Below, one piece after another: positions 16,338 through 24,780 of a stretch of 64,000 bases of DNA. A model generated the notes under the pieces. It was not told the DNA's origin. It saw nothing but the letters and a program-made list of their open reading frames with translations, and did no database searches. The position numbers were made by a program, and so were the translations under genes. Position 1 is the first letter of the stretch. Every line of letters starts with the position of its first letter. The stretch spans positions 9,417-73,416 of the forward strand of contig JBFWSW010000018.1 of assembly GCA_050248155.1 (NCBI GenBank), given 5' to 3'. This stretch comes from VFMC01 sp050248155. Lineage in GTDB: Bacteria; Actinomycetota; Acidimicrobiia; Acidimicrobiales; Ilumatobacteraceae.

Positions 16338-17054
16338 GTGCTCACCATCCGATTCGATCGACTGGGTGTCCGCACAGGCGACCTCGTGCTCGATGCCGGG
16401 GCCGGGTTCGGCCGGCACGCGTTCGAGCTCGCCCGGCTCGGCGCCGACGTCGTCGCGCTCGACTACGCGGCGGGCGAGGTCGTCGCCACGCGATCGGTCT
16501 TCGGCGCGATGGCCGAGGCCGGCGAGATCGACGAGAAGCGCTACGTGGGCGTCCTGCAGGGCGACGCGACGCGCCTCGCCTTCGCCGACGACTCGTTCGA
16601 CCGGGTGATCACGAGCGAGGTGCTCGAGCACATCCAGGCCGACACCGAGGCCATCGCCGAGCTCGTGCGCGTGCTCAGACCCGGGGGCACCTTCGCGGCC
16701 ACCGTGCCGACCTGGTTCCCGGAGAAGATCAACTGGATGTTGAGCGACGAGTACCACGCGCCGAAGAGCGTCGGCGGACACGTGCGCATCTACAGCGCGA
16801 CCGAGCTGAAGGCCAAGCTGCGCGCCGCGGGCCTCGAGGTGACGGGCAGCCACCATGCACACGCGCTGCACTCGCCGTACTGGTGGCTGAAGTGCGCGGT
16901 GGGGCCACGGCGCACCGACCACCGCGCGGTCAGCGCGTACCAACGGCTGCTCGAGTGGGAGATCACCCGGCGACCCGCGGCGATGCGCGTGATCGAGCGG
17001 TCGCTCGCGCCGGTGCTCGGCAAGAGCTACATCGTGTACGGGCGCAAGCCATGA
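16338..17054 (+). CDS. SAM-dependent class I methyltransferase
   Basis: The protein has 238 residues. SAM-binding motif I is VLDAGAGFGRHAFEL at about 18-32, the acidic loop follows in VALDYAAG, and FDRVITSEVLEHI (about 92-104) and LRPGGTFAAT give motifs II and III, so this is a Methyltransf_11-type fold. The C-terminal third (TWFPEKINW, SPYWWLKCAVG) is specific to this set and aromatic-rich, suggesting a hydrophobic or sugar-bearing substrate. GTG 16338 is 4 nt after the glycosyltransferase stop, and its TGA overlaps the next ATG, so it is translated with its neighbours. Confidence 0.88.
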   Translation: MLTIRFDRLGVRTGDLVLDAGAGFGRHAFELARLGADVVALDYAAGEVVATRSVFGAMAEAGEIDEKRYVGVLQGDATRLAFADDSFDRVITSEVLEHIQADTEAIAELVRVLRPGGTFAATVPTWFPEKINWMLSDEYHAPKSVGGHVRIYSATELKAKLRAAGLEVTGSHHAHALHSPYWWLKCAVGPRRTDHRAVSAYQRLLEWEITRRPAAMRVIERSLAPVLGKSYIVYGRKP

Positions 17055-18073
17055 GCGCCATCCCCGACATCCCCGGCGTGCTCTCGGCGGCCGAGCTCGT
17101 CCGCAGCGCCGAGTCGATCGCCTCCCTGCAGTTGCCGACCGGGATGATCCCGTGGTTCGTCGGCGGGCACTGCGATCCGTGGAACCACGTCGAGACGGCC
17201 ATGGCGCTCGACGTCGCCGGCATGCACACCGAGGCCGAACGCGCCTACGAGTGGCTCGTCGAGGTCCAGCGGGCCGACGGCAGCTGGTGGAACTACTACC
17301 TCCCCGACGGTTCGGTCGAGGAGGCCAAGCTCGACACCAACGTCTGCGCATACGTCGCGACCGGGGTCTGGCACCACTGGCGCTGCACGTGGGACCGCGG
17401 GTTCGTCGATCACCTGTGGCCCACCGTCGAGCGTGCGATCGAATGGGTGCTCGGGATGCGCAAGCCGAACGGCACGGTGCTCTGGGCACGGACCGAGCAC
17501 GCGGTCCCGTGGGACTACGCGCTGCTCACGGGTTCGTCCAGCATCGCGCACGCGCTGCGTTGCGCGGCTCGCCTCGCCGCCTTGATCAACGAGCCGCGGC
17601 CCGACTGGGTGGCCGCCGCCGATCGTCTCGCCCGGATGGTGGTGCACCAGCCACACGTGTTCGAACCGAAGGAGCGGTGGGCGATGGACTGGTACTACCC
17701 CGTCCTCACCGGCGCGCTGTGCGGTGAGGCGGCCAAGGCCCACCTCGCTGACAAGTGGGACGTGTTCGCGATGGAGGGCAAGGGCATCCGCTGCGTCAGC
17801 GACGAGCCGTGGATCACCGCGTCCGAGACGGCCGAGGCGGCGATCGCGCACGCGGCCATCGGCGACGTCTCGACCGCGACCGACCTCGTGTCGTGGACCC
17901 GATCACACCGTCTCGACGACGGCTCGTACTGGACCGGCATCGTGTACCCGTCGGAGGAGCGCTTCCCGGCGGGCGAGACATCGGCGTACACGGCTGCTGC
18001 CGTCATCCTCGCGGCCGACGGCATCACCGGTGCCTCCCCCGCGAGCGACATCTTCGTGCCGAAGTCCACCTGA
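17051..18073 (+). CDS. Alpha/alpha-toroid protein (annotated as prenyltransferase-like; function unknown)
   Basis: The protein has 340 residues. It has repeated helix-hairpin units with QW-like phrases: RADGSWWNYY at about 76-85, KPNGTVLW at about 137, and DDGSYWTGI at about 290. This is the terpene-cyclase/prenyltransferase or glycosidase toroid fold. Automated names call such proteins prenyltransferase or squalene cyclase-like, but no DxDD cyclase motif or zinc-ligand triad of protein prenyltransferases is visible. No signal peptide. The ATG overlaps the methyltransferase stop by 4 nt. An inverting six-hairpin glycosidase-like activity on the cassette product is equally possible. Confidence 0.7.
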   Translation: MSAIPDIPGVLSAAELVRSAESIASLQLPTGMIPWFVGGHCDPWNHVETAMALDVAGMHTEAERAYEWLVEVQRADGSWWNYYLPDGSVEEAKLDTNVCAYVATGVWHHWRCTWDRGFVDHLWPTVERAIEWVLGMRKPNGTVLWARTEHAVPWDYALLTGSSSIAHALRCAARLAALINEPRPDWVAAADRLARMVVHQPHVFEPKERWAMDWYYPVLTGALCGEAAKAHLADKWDVFAMEGKGIRCVSDEPWITASETAEAAIAHAAIGDVSTATDLVSWTRSHRLDDGSYWTGIVYPSEERFPAGETSAYTAAAVILAADGITGASPASDIFVPKST

Positions 18074-18148
18074 CCCGAGTCCCAACTGCCCGTGCACGTC
18101 GCCACTCGGATCCCGGGCGGCGACACGTCGGCGACACGGGCGGTTGAG

Positions 18149-18154
18149 TACTGT
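18149..18154 (+). promoter_or_regulatory. -10 hexamer for the candidate selenoprotein gene
   Basis: TACTGT ends 7 nt before GTG 18162, a leaderless arrangement. The 88-bp gap after the toroid gene shows no other structure. Confidence 0.45.
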
Positions 18155-18161
18155 CGCGCCG

Positions 18162-19160
18162 GTGGGCGTGGTGGTGCGCGAGGACCTGGCCGAGGCACAT
18201 CGGCTGTCGCTCGAGCACATCGCCTCCCCGGGTGCTCGGCTGACCGCCGAGCGGCGGGTGCAGATCGCCGGGGTCGTCCGTGACGCCTACCTCGCCGCCG
18301 ATCCCACGCCGCCGTGGGTGCGCCCGTTCGGCGATCCGGCCCTCGATGTCGCCTACCGCCTCGGACGCCACGCCGGCACGATCACCGAGGAGTGGTACCG
18401 CCAGATCGTCGAGGAGGGGATGGATCCGCTCGAGTGGGTCGAGATCGTCGGCGTCGCAACGGCGATCGTCCCCGTCGTCGCCTTCGCCCGAGCAGTCGGC
18501 GTGGCCATTCCGCAGCTGCCGGCGCCGGCCGCTGGCGATCCGACGGGCCGCGTCGCCGCTCCGCTGGCGACCGCCACCTTGAACTGGGTTCCGGTGGCTG
18601 CCCCGGCCGACGAGGTCGCGTCGGTCGTGCAGGCATTGAGCGCCCTCCCCGACGAGTGGGCGAACCTCTGGCGGCTCGCCGCGGCGCAGTACATGAGCGA
18701 CCAGCAGATGGTCGATCCGCTCTGGAACCGCGGCACGCTCAGCCGAGCGCAGATGGAGCTCATCGCCGCTCGCATCTCACTCGTGCGGGAGTGCTTCTTT
18801 TGAACGGCGTCGCACGCCAGCATGCTCAGTTGGAGCAGCACCAGCCTCGGAACGCCGGCCGACGTCGCCGCCGTGGCCGACGACGGCCGCGACGCGGGCC
18901 TGCCCTTCTCGTCCGAGCTCCTCGCGTTCGCGCAAGCGATCGGAGGCTGGGACGATGCCGAGCTCGCGCACTCCCGCGACGCGCTCCGCACTGCGACAGG
19001 TGACGCGTTCATGGTCGACGCCGCGGCGGTCGTCGCCAACTTCGAGATGATGACGAGGGACGCCGACGGCACCGGCGCGCGGTTCCATCCGGCCACAGCC
19101 GCGCCGCGCATCGAGGCGGCCGAGCAGCTCGGGATCACCGGTTTCACGTCGGCCCGCTGA
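18162..19160 (+). CDS. Candidate selenoprotein: AhpD/carboxymuconolactone-decarboxylase-like, Sec214
   Basis: Reading from GTG 18162 to TGA 19158-19160 through a single in-frame TGA at 18801-18803 gives 332 residues. The codons around the TGA read E199 ... E-C211-F-F-U214-T-A-S-H218, matching the AhpD active-site rule E-x11-C-x2-C-x3-H with Sec in place of the second Cys. The part after the TGA continues the family fold (LPFSSELLAFAQAIGG, DALRTATGD, VVANFEMMTRDADGTG) in the same frame with unchanged codon bias. It would reduce peroxides or disulfides through a Cys-Sec pair in the cytosol. A SECIS-like hairpin lies at 18823-18837. Without recoding, two fragments would result (213 aa, and a second piece from ATG 18822). 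A nonsense-mutated pseudogene is the main alternative. Confidence 0.78.
18801..18803 (+). other. In-frame TGA, proposed selenocysteine codon
   Basis: The TGA falls at the second position of a CxxC redox motif (TGC TTC TTT TGA), with the conserved His codon CAC four codons later. It is the only interruption in the 333-codon frame. Confidence 0.75.
18823..18837 (+). promoter_or_regulatory. SECIS-like hairpin downstream of the TGA
   Basis: TGCTC (18823-18827) pairs perfectly with GAGCA (18833-18837) around the loop AGTTG. The loop starts 24 nt after the TGA and has G at its second position. This fits the loose bacterial SECIS consensus as I know it: a short apical stem, and a 3-14 nt loop with an early G about 16-37 nt from UGA. 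A second hairpin, GGCGT/ACGCC, lies at 18806-18818. Confidence 0.55.
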
Positions 19161-19192
19161 CCGATGCACCGGTTCGCTGGCATCATGGACGG

Positions 19193-20707
19193 GTGAGCCT
19201 GCCCACGACCGACGACATCATCTCCCTCGCTTCCTCGGCACTGGCCGCGTGTGGCGCCGCCGGGCTCGGCGCGAGCGGTCCGCCCGCCCGGACGCCGATC
19301 ACCGGCGATGGGCTGGGAGCGGTCGCTGCGAGCACCGACGTCGACGGAGCGGTCGACCGGGCGACGGGCGCGTTCGCTGCATGGCGGACGACACCGGCGC
19401 CCGTGCGTGGCGAGCTCGTCCGCCGGTTCGCGATGGCCCTGCGCGAGCAGAAGGCCGACCTCGCTCGGTTGGTGCAGATCGAAGCCGGGAAGATCGAGAG
19501 CGAGGCCCTTGGCGAGGTGCAGGAGATGATCGACATCTGCGACTTCGCCGTCGGGCTGAGCCGCCAGCTGCACGGTCTGACGATCGCGTCCGAGCGCCCC
19601 GGTCACCGCTTGATGGAGCAGTGGCACCCCCTCGGTCCGGTCGGCGTGATCAGCGCGTTCAACTTCCCCGTGGCGGTCTGGTCGTGGAACGCGGCGCTCG
19701 CGATCGTGTGTGGCAACCCAGTGATCTGGAAGCCGAGCGAGCTCACTCCGCTCACCGCGCTCGCGACCCAGGCGCTGTTCGAGCGTGCAGTCGCCGAGGT
19801 CGATGCGCCCGCCCACCTGTCGCAGGTCATCGTCGGTGACTCGACCGTCGGCGCCGAGTTGGTCGCCCACACCGGCGTGCCGCTCATCAGCGCGACCGGC
19901 TCGACCGGGATGGGGCAGCGGGTCGCTCCGGTCGTCGCGGCGAGGTTCGGCCGCTCGATCCTCGAGCTCGGTGGGAACAACGCGGCCATCGTCGCTCCCT
20001 CGGCGGCGCTCGACCTCGCCGTCCGCGGCATCACCTTCGCCGCCGCGGGGACCGCGGGTCAGCGTTGCACGTCCCTGCGCCGCCTGATCGTGCACCGTTC
20101 GATCCACGACGAGGTCGTGTCCAGGGTCGCCCAAGCGTTCGCCTCGCTCCCCATCGGCAGCCCCCTCGACGCGGGGACGCTCGTCGGTCCGCTGATCACC
20201 GCCGTAGCTCACGGCCGCATGGACCAGGCGTTGCAGAAGGCGACAGGTGACGGCGGGACGGTCGTCGTCGGAGGCGAGAGGGTGCTCGCCGAGGAAGCCC
20301 CCGATGCGGCGTACGTGCGACCGGCCGTCGTGACGATGCCCGGCCAGACCGACATCGTGGCGACCGAGACCTTCGCCCCCATCCTCTACGTGATGGCCTA
20401 CGACGACTTCGACGAGGCGATCGCGCTGCAGAACGGGGTCCCGCAGGGCCTCGCCAGCAGCATCTTCACCACCGACGTGCGCGAGGCCGAGCGCTTCTGC
20501 GCCGCCGACGGCAGCGACTGCGGCATCGCCAACGTGAACATCGGCCCCAGCGGCGCCGAGATCGGCGGCGCGTTCGGCGGCGAGAAGTCGACGGGCGGCG
20601 GCCGCGAGAGCGGGAGTGATGCGTGGAAGGCGTACATGCGCCGGGCGACCAACACGATCAACTACAGCAACGCCCTTCCGCTCGCCCAGGGCGTGCAGTT
20701 CGGCTGA
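19193..20707 (+). CDS. NAD(P)+-dependent aldehyde dehydrogenase, ALDH7/antiquitin-like
   Basis: A 504-residue enzyme oxidising an aldehyde to an acid. Glu258 (LELGGNN) and nucleophile Cys292 (GQRCTSLRR) are in place. SAFNFPVAVWSWN (about 154-166) binds the cofactor, and FAPILYVM lies towards the C-terminus. The GGNNA and GAEIGGAFGGEKSTGGGRE blocks are typical of the ALDH7 group. Members of that group oxidise aminoadipate semialdehyde/piperideine-6-carboxylate in lysine breakdown. No other lysine genes are nearby, so the substrate is inferred. GTG 19193 lies 32 nt after the selenoprotein stop, so cotranscription is possible. Confidence 0.88.
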   Translation: MSLPTTDDIISLASSALAACGAAGLGASGPPARTPITGDGLGAVAASTDVDGAVDRATGAFAAWRTTPAPVRGELVRRFAMALREQKADLARLVQIEAGKIESEALGEVQEMIDICDFAVGLSRQLHGLTIASERPGHRLMEQWHPLGPVGVISAFNFPVAVWSWNAALAIVCGNPVIWKPSELTPLTALATQALFERAVAEVDAPAHLSQVIVGDSTVGAELVAHTGVPLISATGSTGMGQRVAPVVAARFGRSILELGGNNAAIVAPSAALDLAVRGITFAAAGTAGQRCTSLRRLIVHRSIHDEVVSRVAQAFASLPIGSPLDAGTLVGPLITAVAHGRMDQALQKATGDGGTVVVGGERVLAEEAPDAAYVRPAVVTMPGQTDIVATETFAPILYVMAYDDFDEAIALQNGVPQGLASSIFTTDVREAERFCAADGSDCGIANVNIGPSGAEIGGAFGGEKSTGGGRESGSDAWKAYMRRATNTINYSNALPLAQGVQFG

Positions 20708-20726
20708 CGGCGCCCAGCGCCCGCGG

Positions 20727-21362
20727 TCAGCTCACGCGTTCGAGGATGCGGAGGCTGCCGCACGTGCTCGTCAGGCGGAACCGTCCGCTCTCGATCGCAG
20801 GTACGTAGATCTGCTCGTACGGTGGCCGACCACCGTCGGCGGGGTCGGGGAAGACGTCGTGGATCGCGAGCGTGCCGCCGGGCGCCACGTGCGGGGTCCA
20901 GCCCTCGTAGTCGAGGCGCGCGGGGAGCTCACCGTGGCCTCCATCGACGAACAGGAACGCGAGCGGAGTCCTCCATGCTCGGGCCACGGCGACCGAGTGG
21001 CCCACGACGGCGACGACGACGTCCTCGAGCCCGGCGTCGTGGATCGTCCGGCGGAAGAACGGCAGCGTGTCCATCTCGCCGGTCACCGGATCGACCACGG
21101 ACGGGTCGTGGTGCTCCCACCCGGCCTGGTTCTCCTCGCTGCCCCGATGGTGGTCGACGGCGAAGACCACCGTGCCGGCGGCGCGAGCGGCCGCCCCCAG
21201 CCACACCGTCGAACGGCCGCAGTACGAGCCGACCTCGAGCATCGCCAGGCCGGGGAGCGCAGCAGCCGCCGCGACGGCTGCGTCGTGCAGCGCGTCGCCT
21301 TCGTCGGGCGGCATGAACCCCTTGGCCGCCAGCGCGTGCTCGCGCAGCCGAGGGTCGATCAC
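20727..21362 (-). CDS. Class I SAM-dependent methyltransferase (Methyltransf_24-like)
   Basis: The 211-residue protein has MLEVGSYCGRSTVWLG (about 41-56) as SAM motif I, VFAVDHHRG as the acidic loop and LAFLFVDGGHGE with the metal-binding-type Asp. It ends in GGTLAIHDVFPDP. This resembles the small O-methyltransferases of the CmcI/TylF-like group. Its substrate is unknown. GTG 21362 overlaps the nitroreductase stop (GTGA), so the two are coupled. Both are convergent with the ALDH gene, 19 nt away. Confidence 0.82.
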   Translation of the reverse strand: MIDPRLREHALAAKGFMPPDEGDALHDAAVAAAAALPGLAMLEVGSYCGRSTVWLGAAARAAGTVVFAVDHHRGSEENQAGWEHHDPSVVDPVTGEMDTLPFFRRTIHDAGLEDVVVAVVGHSVAVARAWRTPLAFLFVDGGHGELPARLDYEGWTPHVAPGGTLAIHDVFPDPADGGRPPYEQIYVPAIESGRFRLTSTCGSLRILERVS

Positions 21363-22033
21363 CACCCGTCCCAGTGGATGATCGTGTCGGCGGGCGGCCG
21401 CTTCGCCGGCTGGAACTCGGTGCCGACGGTGAAGGCGAGCGGGCTGAGGCACACCTGCTGCACGGAGTCGAACGGGATGCCGACGATGTCGGCGACCTCG
21501 CGCTCGCGCATGAGGTGGAGCGTCGTCCAGCACGTGCCGAGGCCGCGAGCCCGAGCACCGAGCATGAAGCTCCACATCGCGGGCATCACGTTGGCCAGCG
21601 CCGATGCGGCCATGAACGCGGGCAGGTTGTCGACCCGGCCTGCACCACTGCACGGGATGACGAGCACCGGCGCGGCTCCCATGCGATCCGCCAGGAGGTC
21701 GGCCGAGTCGGCACTCCGCTGCTGCTGCGCGTTCGAGTCCGCGTCGCCCTTGTCGATGGAGCGGATGTAGGCGCCGGGCAACTGCCGGTAGACGTCGTAG
21801 CACTGGCGGTAGATCTCACCGATCGCCTGCCGCTTCTCGGGGTCGCGCACGATCACGAACTGCATCGTCATGTTGTTCGAGCCACTCGGTGACTGCATCG
21901 CGAGCCCGACGCACTCGCGGATCAGATCGTCGGGGACGGGGCGTTCGAAGTCGAGGCGTTTGCGCACCGCGCGAGTGGTGGAGAGCAGTTCGTCGGGCGA
22001 CAGGGCGAGTGGCTGCGACACGCCGGGCACCAT
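21359..22033 (-). CDS. Nitroreductase-family FMN oxidoreductase
   Basis: The 224-residue protein has FMN phosphate contacts in TTRAVRKRLDF (about 18-28), PSGSNNMTMQFVIV (about 48-61) and the C-terminal RPPADTIIHWDGW. The central region GLGTCWTTLHL is typical of the family's FMN pocket. Such enzymes reduce nitroaromatics, quinones or unsaturated carbonyls with NAD(P)H; the native substrate cannot be told. ATG 22033 is 33 nt from the divergent thioesterase start. The methyltransferase follows with a 4-nt overlap. Confidence 0.87.
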   Translation of the reverse strand: MVPGVSQPLALSPDELLSTTRAVRKRLDFERPVPDDLIRECVGLAMQSPSGSNNMTMQFVIVRDPEKRQAIGEIYRQCYDVYRQLPGAYIRSIDKGDADSNAQQQRSADSADLLADRMGAAPVLVIPCSGAGRVDNLPAFMAASALANVMPAMWSFMLGARARGLGTCWTTLHLMREREVADIVGIPFDSVQQVCLSPLAFTVGTEFQPAKRPPADTIIHWDGW

Positions 22034-22066
22034 AACCCGGCGGTCTGCACATGCGAAGATCGGCGG

Positions 22067-22921
22067 GTGCAGACCGCGCTCGACGACTTGGTGACCCTGC
22101 TCGACCTCGAGGTGATCGAGGTCAACCTGTTCCGCGGACGATCGCCGGACGAGGAGCGCCAGCGCGTGTTCGGCGGTCAGGTCGCTGGACAGGCACTGGT
22201 TGCCGCCACGCGGACGATCGACGAGCCGGACCGCCTCGTGCACTCGTTGCACGCGTACTTCCTGCGGCCCGGCGATCCCACCACGCCGATCGTGTACGAG
22301 GTCGACCGCATCCGCGACGGCCGCAGCTTCACGACCCGCCGAGTGGTCGCGATCCAGCACGGCCGAGCGATCTTCAACCTGCAGGCGAGCTTCCACATCC
22401 ACGAACCCGGCCCCGATCACCAGCTGACGATGCCGGTCGTCCCACCACCCGAGTCGCTGCCCGACTTCAAGACGAGGATGGCGCCGTACAAGGAGCGGAT
22501 CGGCGCGTGGTACGAACGCCCCCGGCCGATCGATCTGCGACACATCGGTCCCGATCCCTTCCAACGCGACGGGAACCCCTCGACCGAGCAGCGCGTGTGG
22601 ATGCGCGCCGATGGCGTGCTGCCCGACGACCCGACGTTGCACGCGTGCATCGTCACGTACGCGAGCGACATGACCCTGCTCGACACCACGGTGTTACCGT
22701 TCGGGCTGTCCTGGGAAAGCCCTGGGATGCAGATGGCCAGCCTCGACCACGCGATGTGGTTCCACCGCCCGTTCCGGGCCGACGAGTGGCTCCTGTACGA
22801 CCAGAGCGCCATCTCGAGCGGCGCCGGCAGAGGCTTGGCCGGCGGCGCGATCTTCACCGCCGATGGCACGCTCGCCGTGACGGTCGTGCAGGAAGGATTG
22901 GCGCGAATCGGCAGAAGGTGA
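22067..22921 (+). CDS. tesB: Acyl-CoA thioesterase II
   Basis: A 284-residue double-hotdog enzyme that hydrolyses medium- and long-chain acyl-CoA. Family blocks are FGGQVAGQAL (about 35), VHSLHAYFLRPGDP (about 58-71), FTTRRVVAIQHG, ASLDHAMWFHRPF (about 225), and LLYDQSAISSGAGRGL with the C-terminal catalytic region. Length is normal. No signal peptide. GTG 22067 is in a 33-nt divergent gap. Its stop overlaps the next GTG by 4 nt, an odd coupling to an exported sugar dehydrogenase. Confidence 0.93.
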   Translation: MQTALDDLVTLLDLEVIEVNLFRGRSPDEERQRVFGGQVAGQALVAATRTIDEPDRLVHSLHAYFLRPGDPTTPIVYEVDRIRDGRSFTTRRVVAIQHGRAIFNLQASFHIHEPGPDHQLTMPVVPPPESLPDFKTRMAPYKERIGAWYERPRPIDLRHIGPDPFQRDGNPSTEQRVWMRADGVLPDDPTLHACIVTYASDMTLLDTTVLPFGLSWESPGMQMASLDHAMWFHRPFRADEWLLYDQSAISSGAGRGLAGGAIFTADGTLAVTVVQEGLARIGRR

Positions 22922-24231
22922 CCGTGACCGAGATCGATCGCCCGCGCGGCATCTCGCTCGCCGTCGTCGTGCTCGCCGCAGCCTTGTCCGCATGCGGCGG
23001 CGACGACAGCGCCCCGGTCGACCGGACCGGCGCAGATGTCACCTTCGCGACCCAGCCCTCCACGCCTCCCCCGGCCCCACCCTCCGGTTCTGGTGCGCCG
23101 ACGTCGACGGCGGGCCCTGCGCCGTCGGTGCCGAGTCCTCCGACCACGGCATCGGGTGCGACCACACCCGCTCCCGCGGCCGGCCCACCGGTGGTCGCGC
23201 TCGCGTCCATCGCCGAGCTCGACTCGCCGGTCGACGTCGCGTGGCGCGCCGGCGACACGACGCTGTACGTCGTCGAACAAGGCGGCCGCGTCGTTCCGGT
23301 GCGTGACGGGCAGGTGGGCGATCCCGTGCTCGACATCAGCGATCAGACCGATGCTGAAGGCGAACGGGGACTCCTCGGTCTGACGTTCTCGCCCGACGGA
23401 TCCACCGCGTACATCGATCACACGGACTCCGACGACGACACCGTCATCGCCGCGTACACGGTGGGTGCGGACGGCGTCTTCGACCCTGCGACCCGTCGCG
23501 ATCTCCTCCGGATCGACCAGCCGTACGGGAACCACAACGGTGGCAACGTCACCATCGGGCCCGACGGCATGTTGTACATCGGCATGGGAGACGGCGGGGC
23601 TGCCGGTGACCCCGAGCGGCGGGCGCTGAACGTCGGCAGCCTGCTCGGCAAGATCCTTCGCATCGACCCCGTGCCGTCCACCGATGCGCCGTACACGATC
23701 CCTCCCGACAACCCCTTCGTCGGCATCGAAGGTGCCCACCCCGAGATCTGGTCGGTCGGCGTGCGCAACCCGTGGCGCATGGCGTTCGACCCGGTGACCG
23801 GTGATCTGTGGTTCGGGGACGTCGGTCAGGGACAGATCGAGGAGGTCGACGTGGCGTGGGCCGCCGACGGGTCGGGGCGCGGCTTCAACTTCGGCTGGAG
23901 CGCGTTCGAGGGCACGCAGCGGTACAACGAGGACCAGCCCGACGGTGGGGTCACCCCGCCGATCTTCGAGTACCCACACGGCGACGCGGGTTGCTCGATC
24001 AGCGGCGGAGCCGTGTACCGCGGCACGGCGATCCCCTCGCTCGCCGGCTGGTACGTCTACGGCGACTACTGCAGCGGGGACATCTCCGCGCTGCGCGTCG
24101 AGAACCGTCAGGTGACCGACACCGCGACGCTGGGGAACGTCGACTCGGTGTCGTCCGTGCGCGCCGGCCCGGACGGCGAGCTCTACGTCACGTCCGTGGC
24201 GGGCACGGTGTCACTCGTCGTCGCGGCCTGA
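22918..24231 (+). CDS. PQQ-type sugar/sorbosone dehydrogenase lipoprotein
   Basis: A 437-residue exported protein. The signal peptide ends in ALSA-C26 (lipobox), followed by a Pro/Thr-rich linker to about residue 80. A six-bladed beta-propeller of the GSDH family (COG2133) follows: ERGLLGLTFSP, NHNGGNVTIGPDGMLYIGMGDGG, GKILRIDP, VGVRNPWRMAFDP and YGDYCSGDI. It probably oxidises an aldose or similar sugar at the outer membrane face with PQQ; no PQQ-synthesis gene is near. GTG 22918 (overlapping tesB) or GTG 22924 could be the start. The 3' end overlaps the GNAT gene by 21 nt. Confidence 0.87.
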   Translation: MTVTEIDRPRGISLAVVVLAAALSACGGDDSAPVDRTGADVTFATQPSTPPPAPPSGSGAPTSTAGPAPSVPSPPTTASGATTPAPAAGPPVVALASIAELDSPVDVAWRAGDTTLYVVEQGGRVVPVRDGQVGDPVLDISDQTDAEGERGLLGLTFSPDGSTAYIDHTDSDDDTVIAAYTVGADGVFDPATRRDLLRIDQPYGNHNGGNVTIGPDGMLYIGMGDGGAAGDPERRALNVGSLLGKILRIDPVPSTDAPYTIPPDNPFVGIEGAHPEIWSVGVRNPWRMAFDPVTGDLWFGDVGQGQIEEVDVAWAADGSGRGFNFGWSAFEGTQRYNEDQPDGGVTPPIFEYPHGDAGCSISGGAVYRGTAIPSLAGWYVYGDYCSGDISALRVENRQVTDTATLGNVDSVSSVRAGPDGELYVTSVAGTVSLVVAA

Positions 24232-24780
24232 TCGACCTGTGCCGCGCGCGGCGAGCTGTCGTCGCATCGCGACCCGTGGCGCGACCTCGATGCCCGTCTC
24301 ACGTTCGTTGCGGCGAATGGCGCTGAGCTCCGGGCCGAGCTGGGCGTCGTCGATGTCCACGAAGCCGAGCGTGCGGTAGTAGGGACCGTTGAACGAGACG
24401 TCCCGAAAGGTGGTGAGCGTGACCGAACCGATGCCGCGCTGCTCCGTCCACGCGCACACCTCACGGATCAGTGCACTGCCGATGCCGCGGCGGCCCGCGG
24501 CGAACCGCACGCTGACCTGATCGATGTGTCCCTCACCATCGACCATCGAGGCGAGCACGTAGCCCAGCACACGGTCCTCGGCATCGACGGCCGCCCACGC
24601 GGTGCCATCGGTGATGTGACGGCCGAGCACCACGTCGTCGAACGGATCGTCGTCGGCGATCGAGTCCATGCCGATGTCCCGGAACCGGCGCCCGGCGTCG
24701 ACCTCGATCTCCTGCAATGCAGGGATGTCGCCGATCTCGGCGGGCCGCACGCGCCACGTGATGTCGTCGGTCGCGCTCAC
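24211..24780 (-). CDS. GNAT-family N-acetyltransferase
   Basis: This 189-residue protein has the acetyl-CoA pyrophosphate-binding block VSVRFAAGRRGIGSALIREV (about 90-109), preceded by the beta-strand VLGYVLASMV. The end of the fold is SFNGPYYRTLGFVDID. Substrate is unknown. It is the last gene of the minus-strand run that begins at moaE: GTG 24780 overlaps the RNB gene stop by 4 nt. Convergent 21-nt overlap with the sugar dehydrogenase. Confidence 0.85.
   Translation of the reverse strand: MSATDDITWRVRPAEIGDIPALQEIEVDAGRRFRDIGMDSIADDDPFDDVVLGRHITDGTAWAAVDAEDRVLGYVLASMVDGEGHIDQVSVRFAAGRRGIGSALIREVCAWTEQRGIGSVTLTTFRDVSFNGPYYRTLGFVDIDDAQLGPELSAIRRNERETGIEVAPRVAMRRQLAARGTGRSGRDDE

Noticed and set aside
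14504..16375. 623-codon minus-strand open frame
   Set aside because: Shadow of the mutarotase and glycosyltransferase genes; no family resemblance.
18822..19160. Independent 112-codon gene from ATG 18822
   Set aside because: It starts in the middle of the AhpD-like fold, in the same frame as the upstream part, and lacks a promoter or ribosome site. Read-through of the TGA explains it better.
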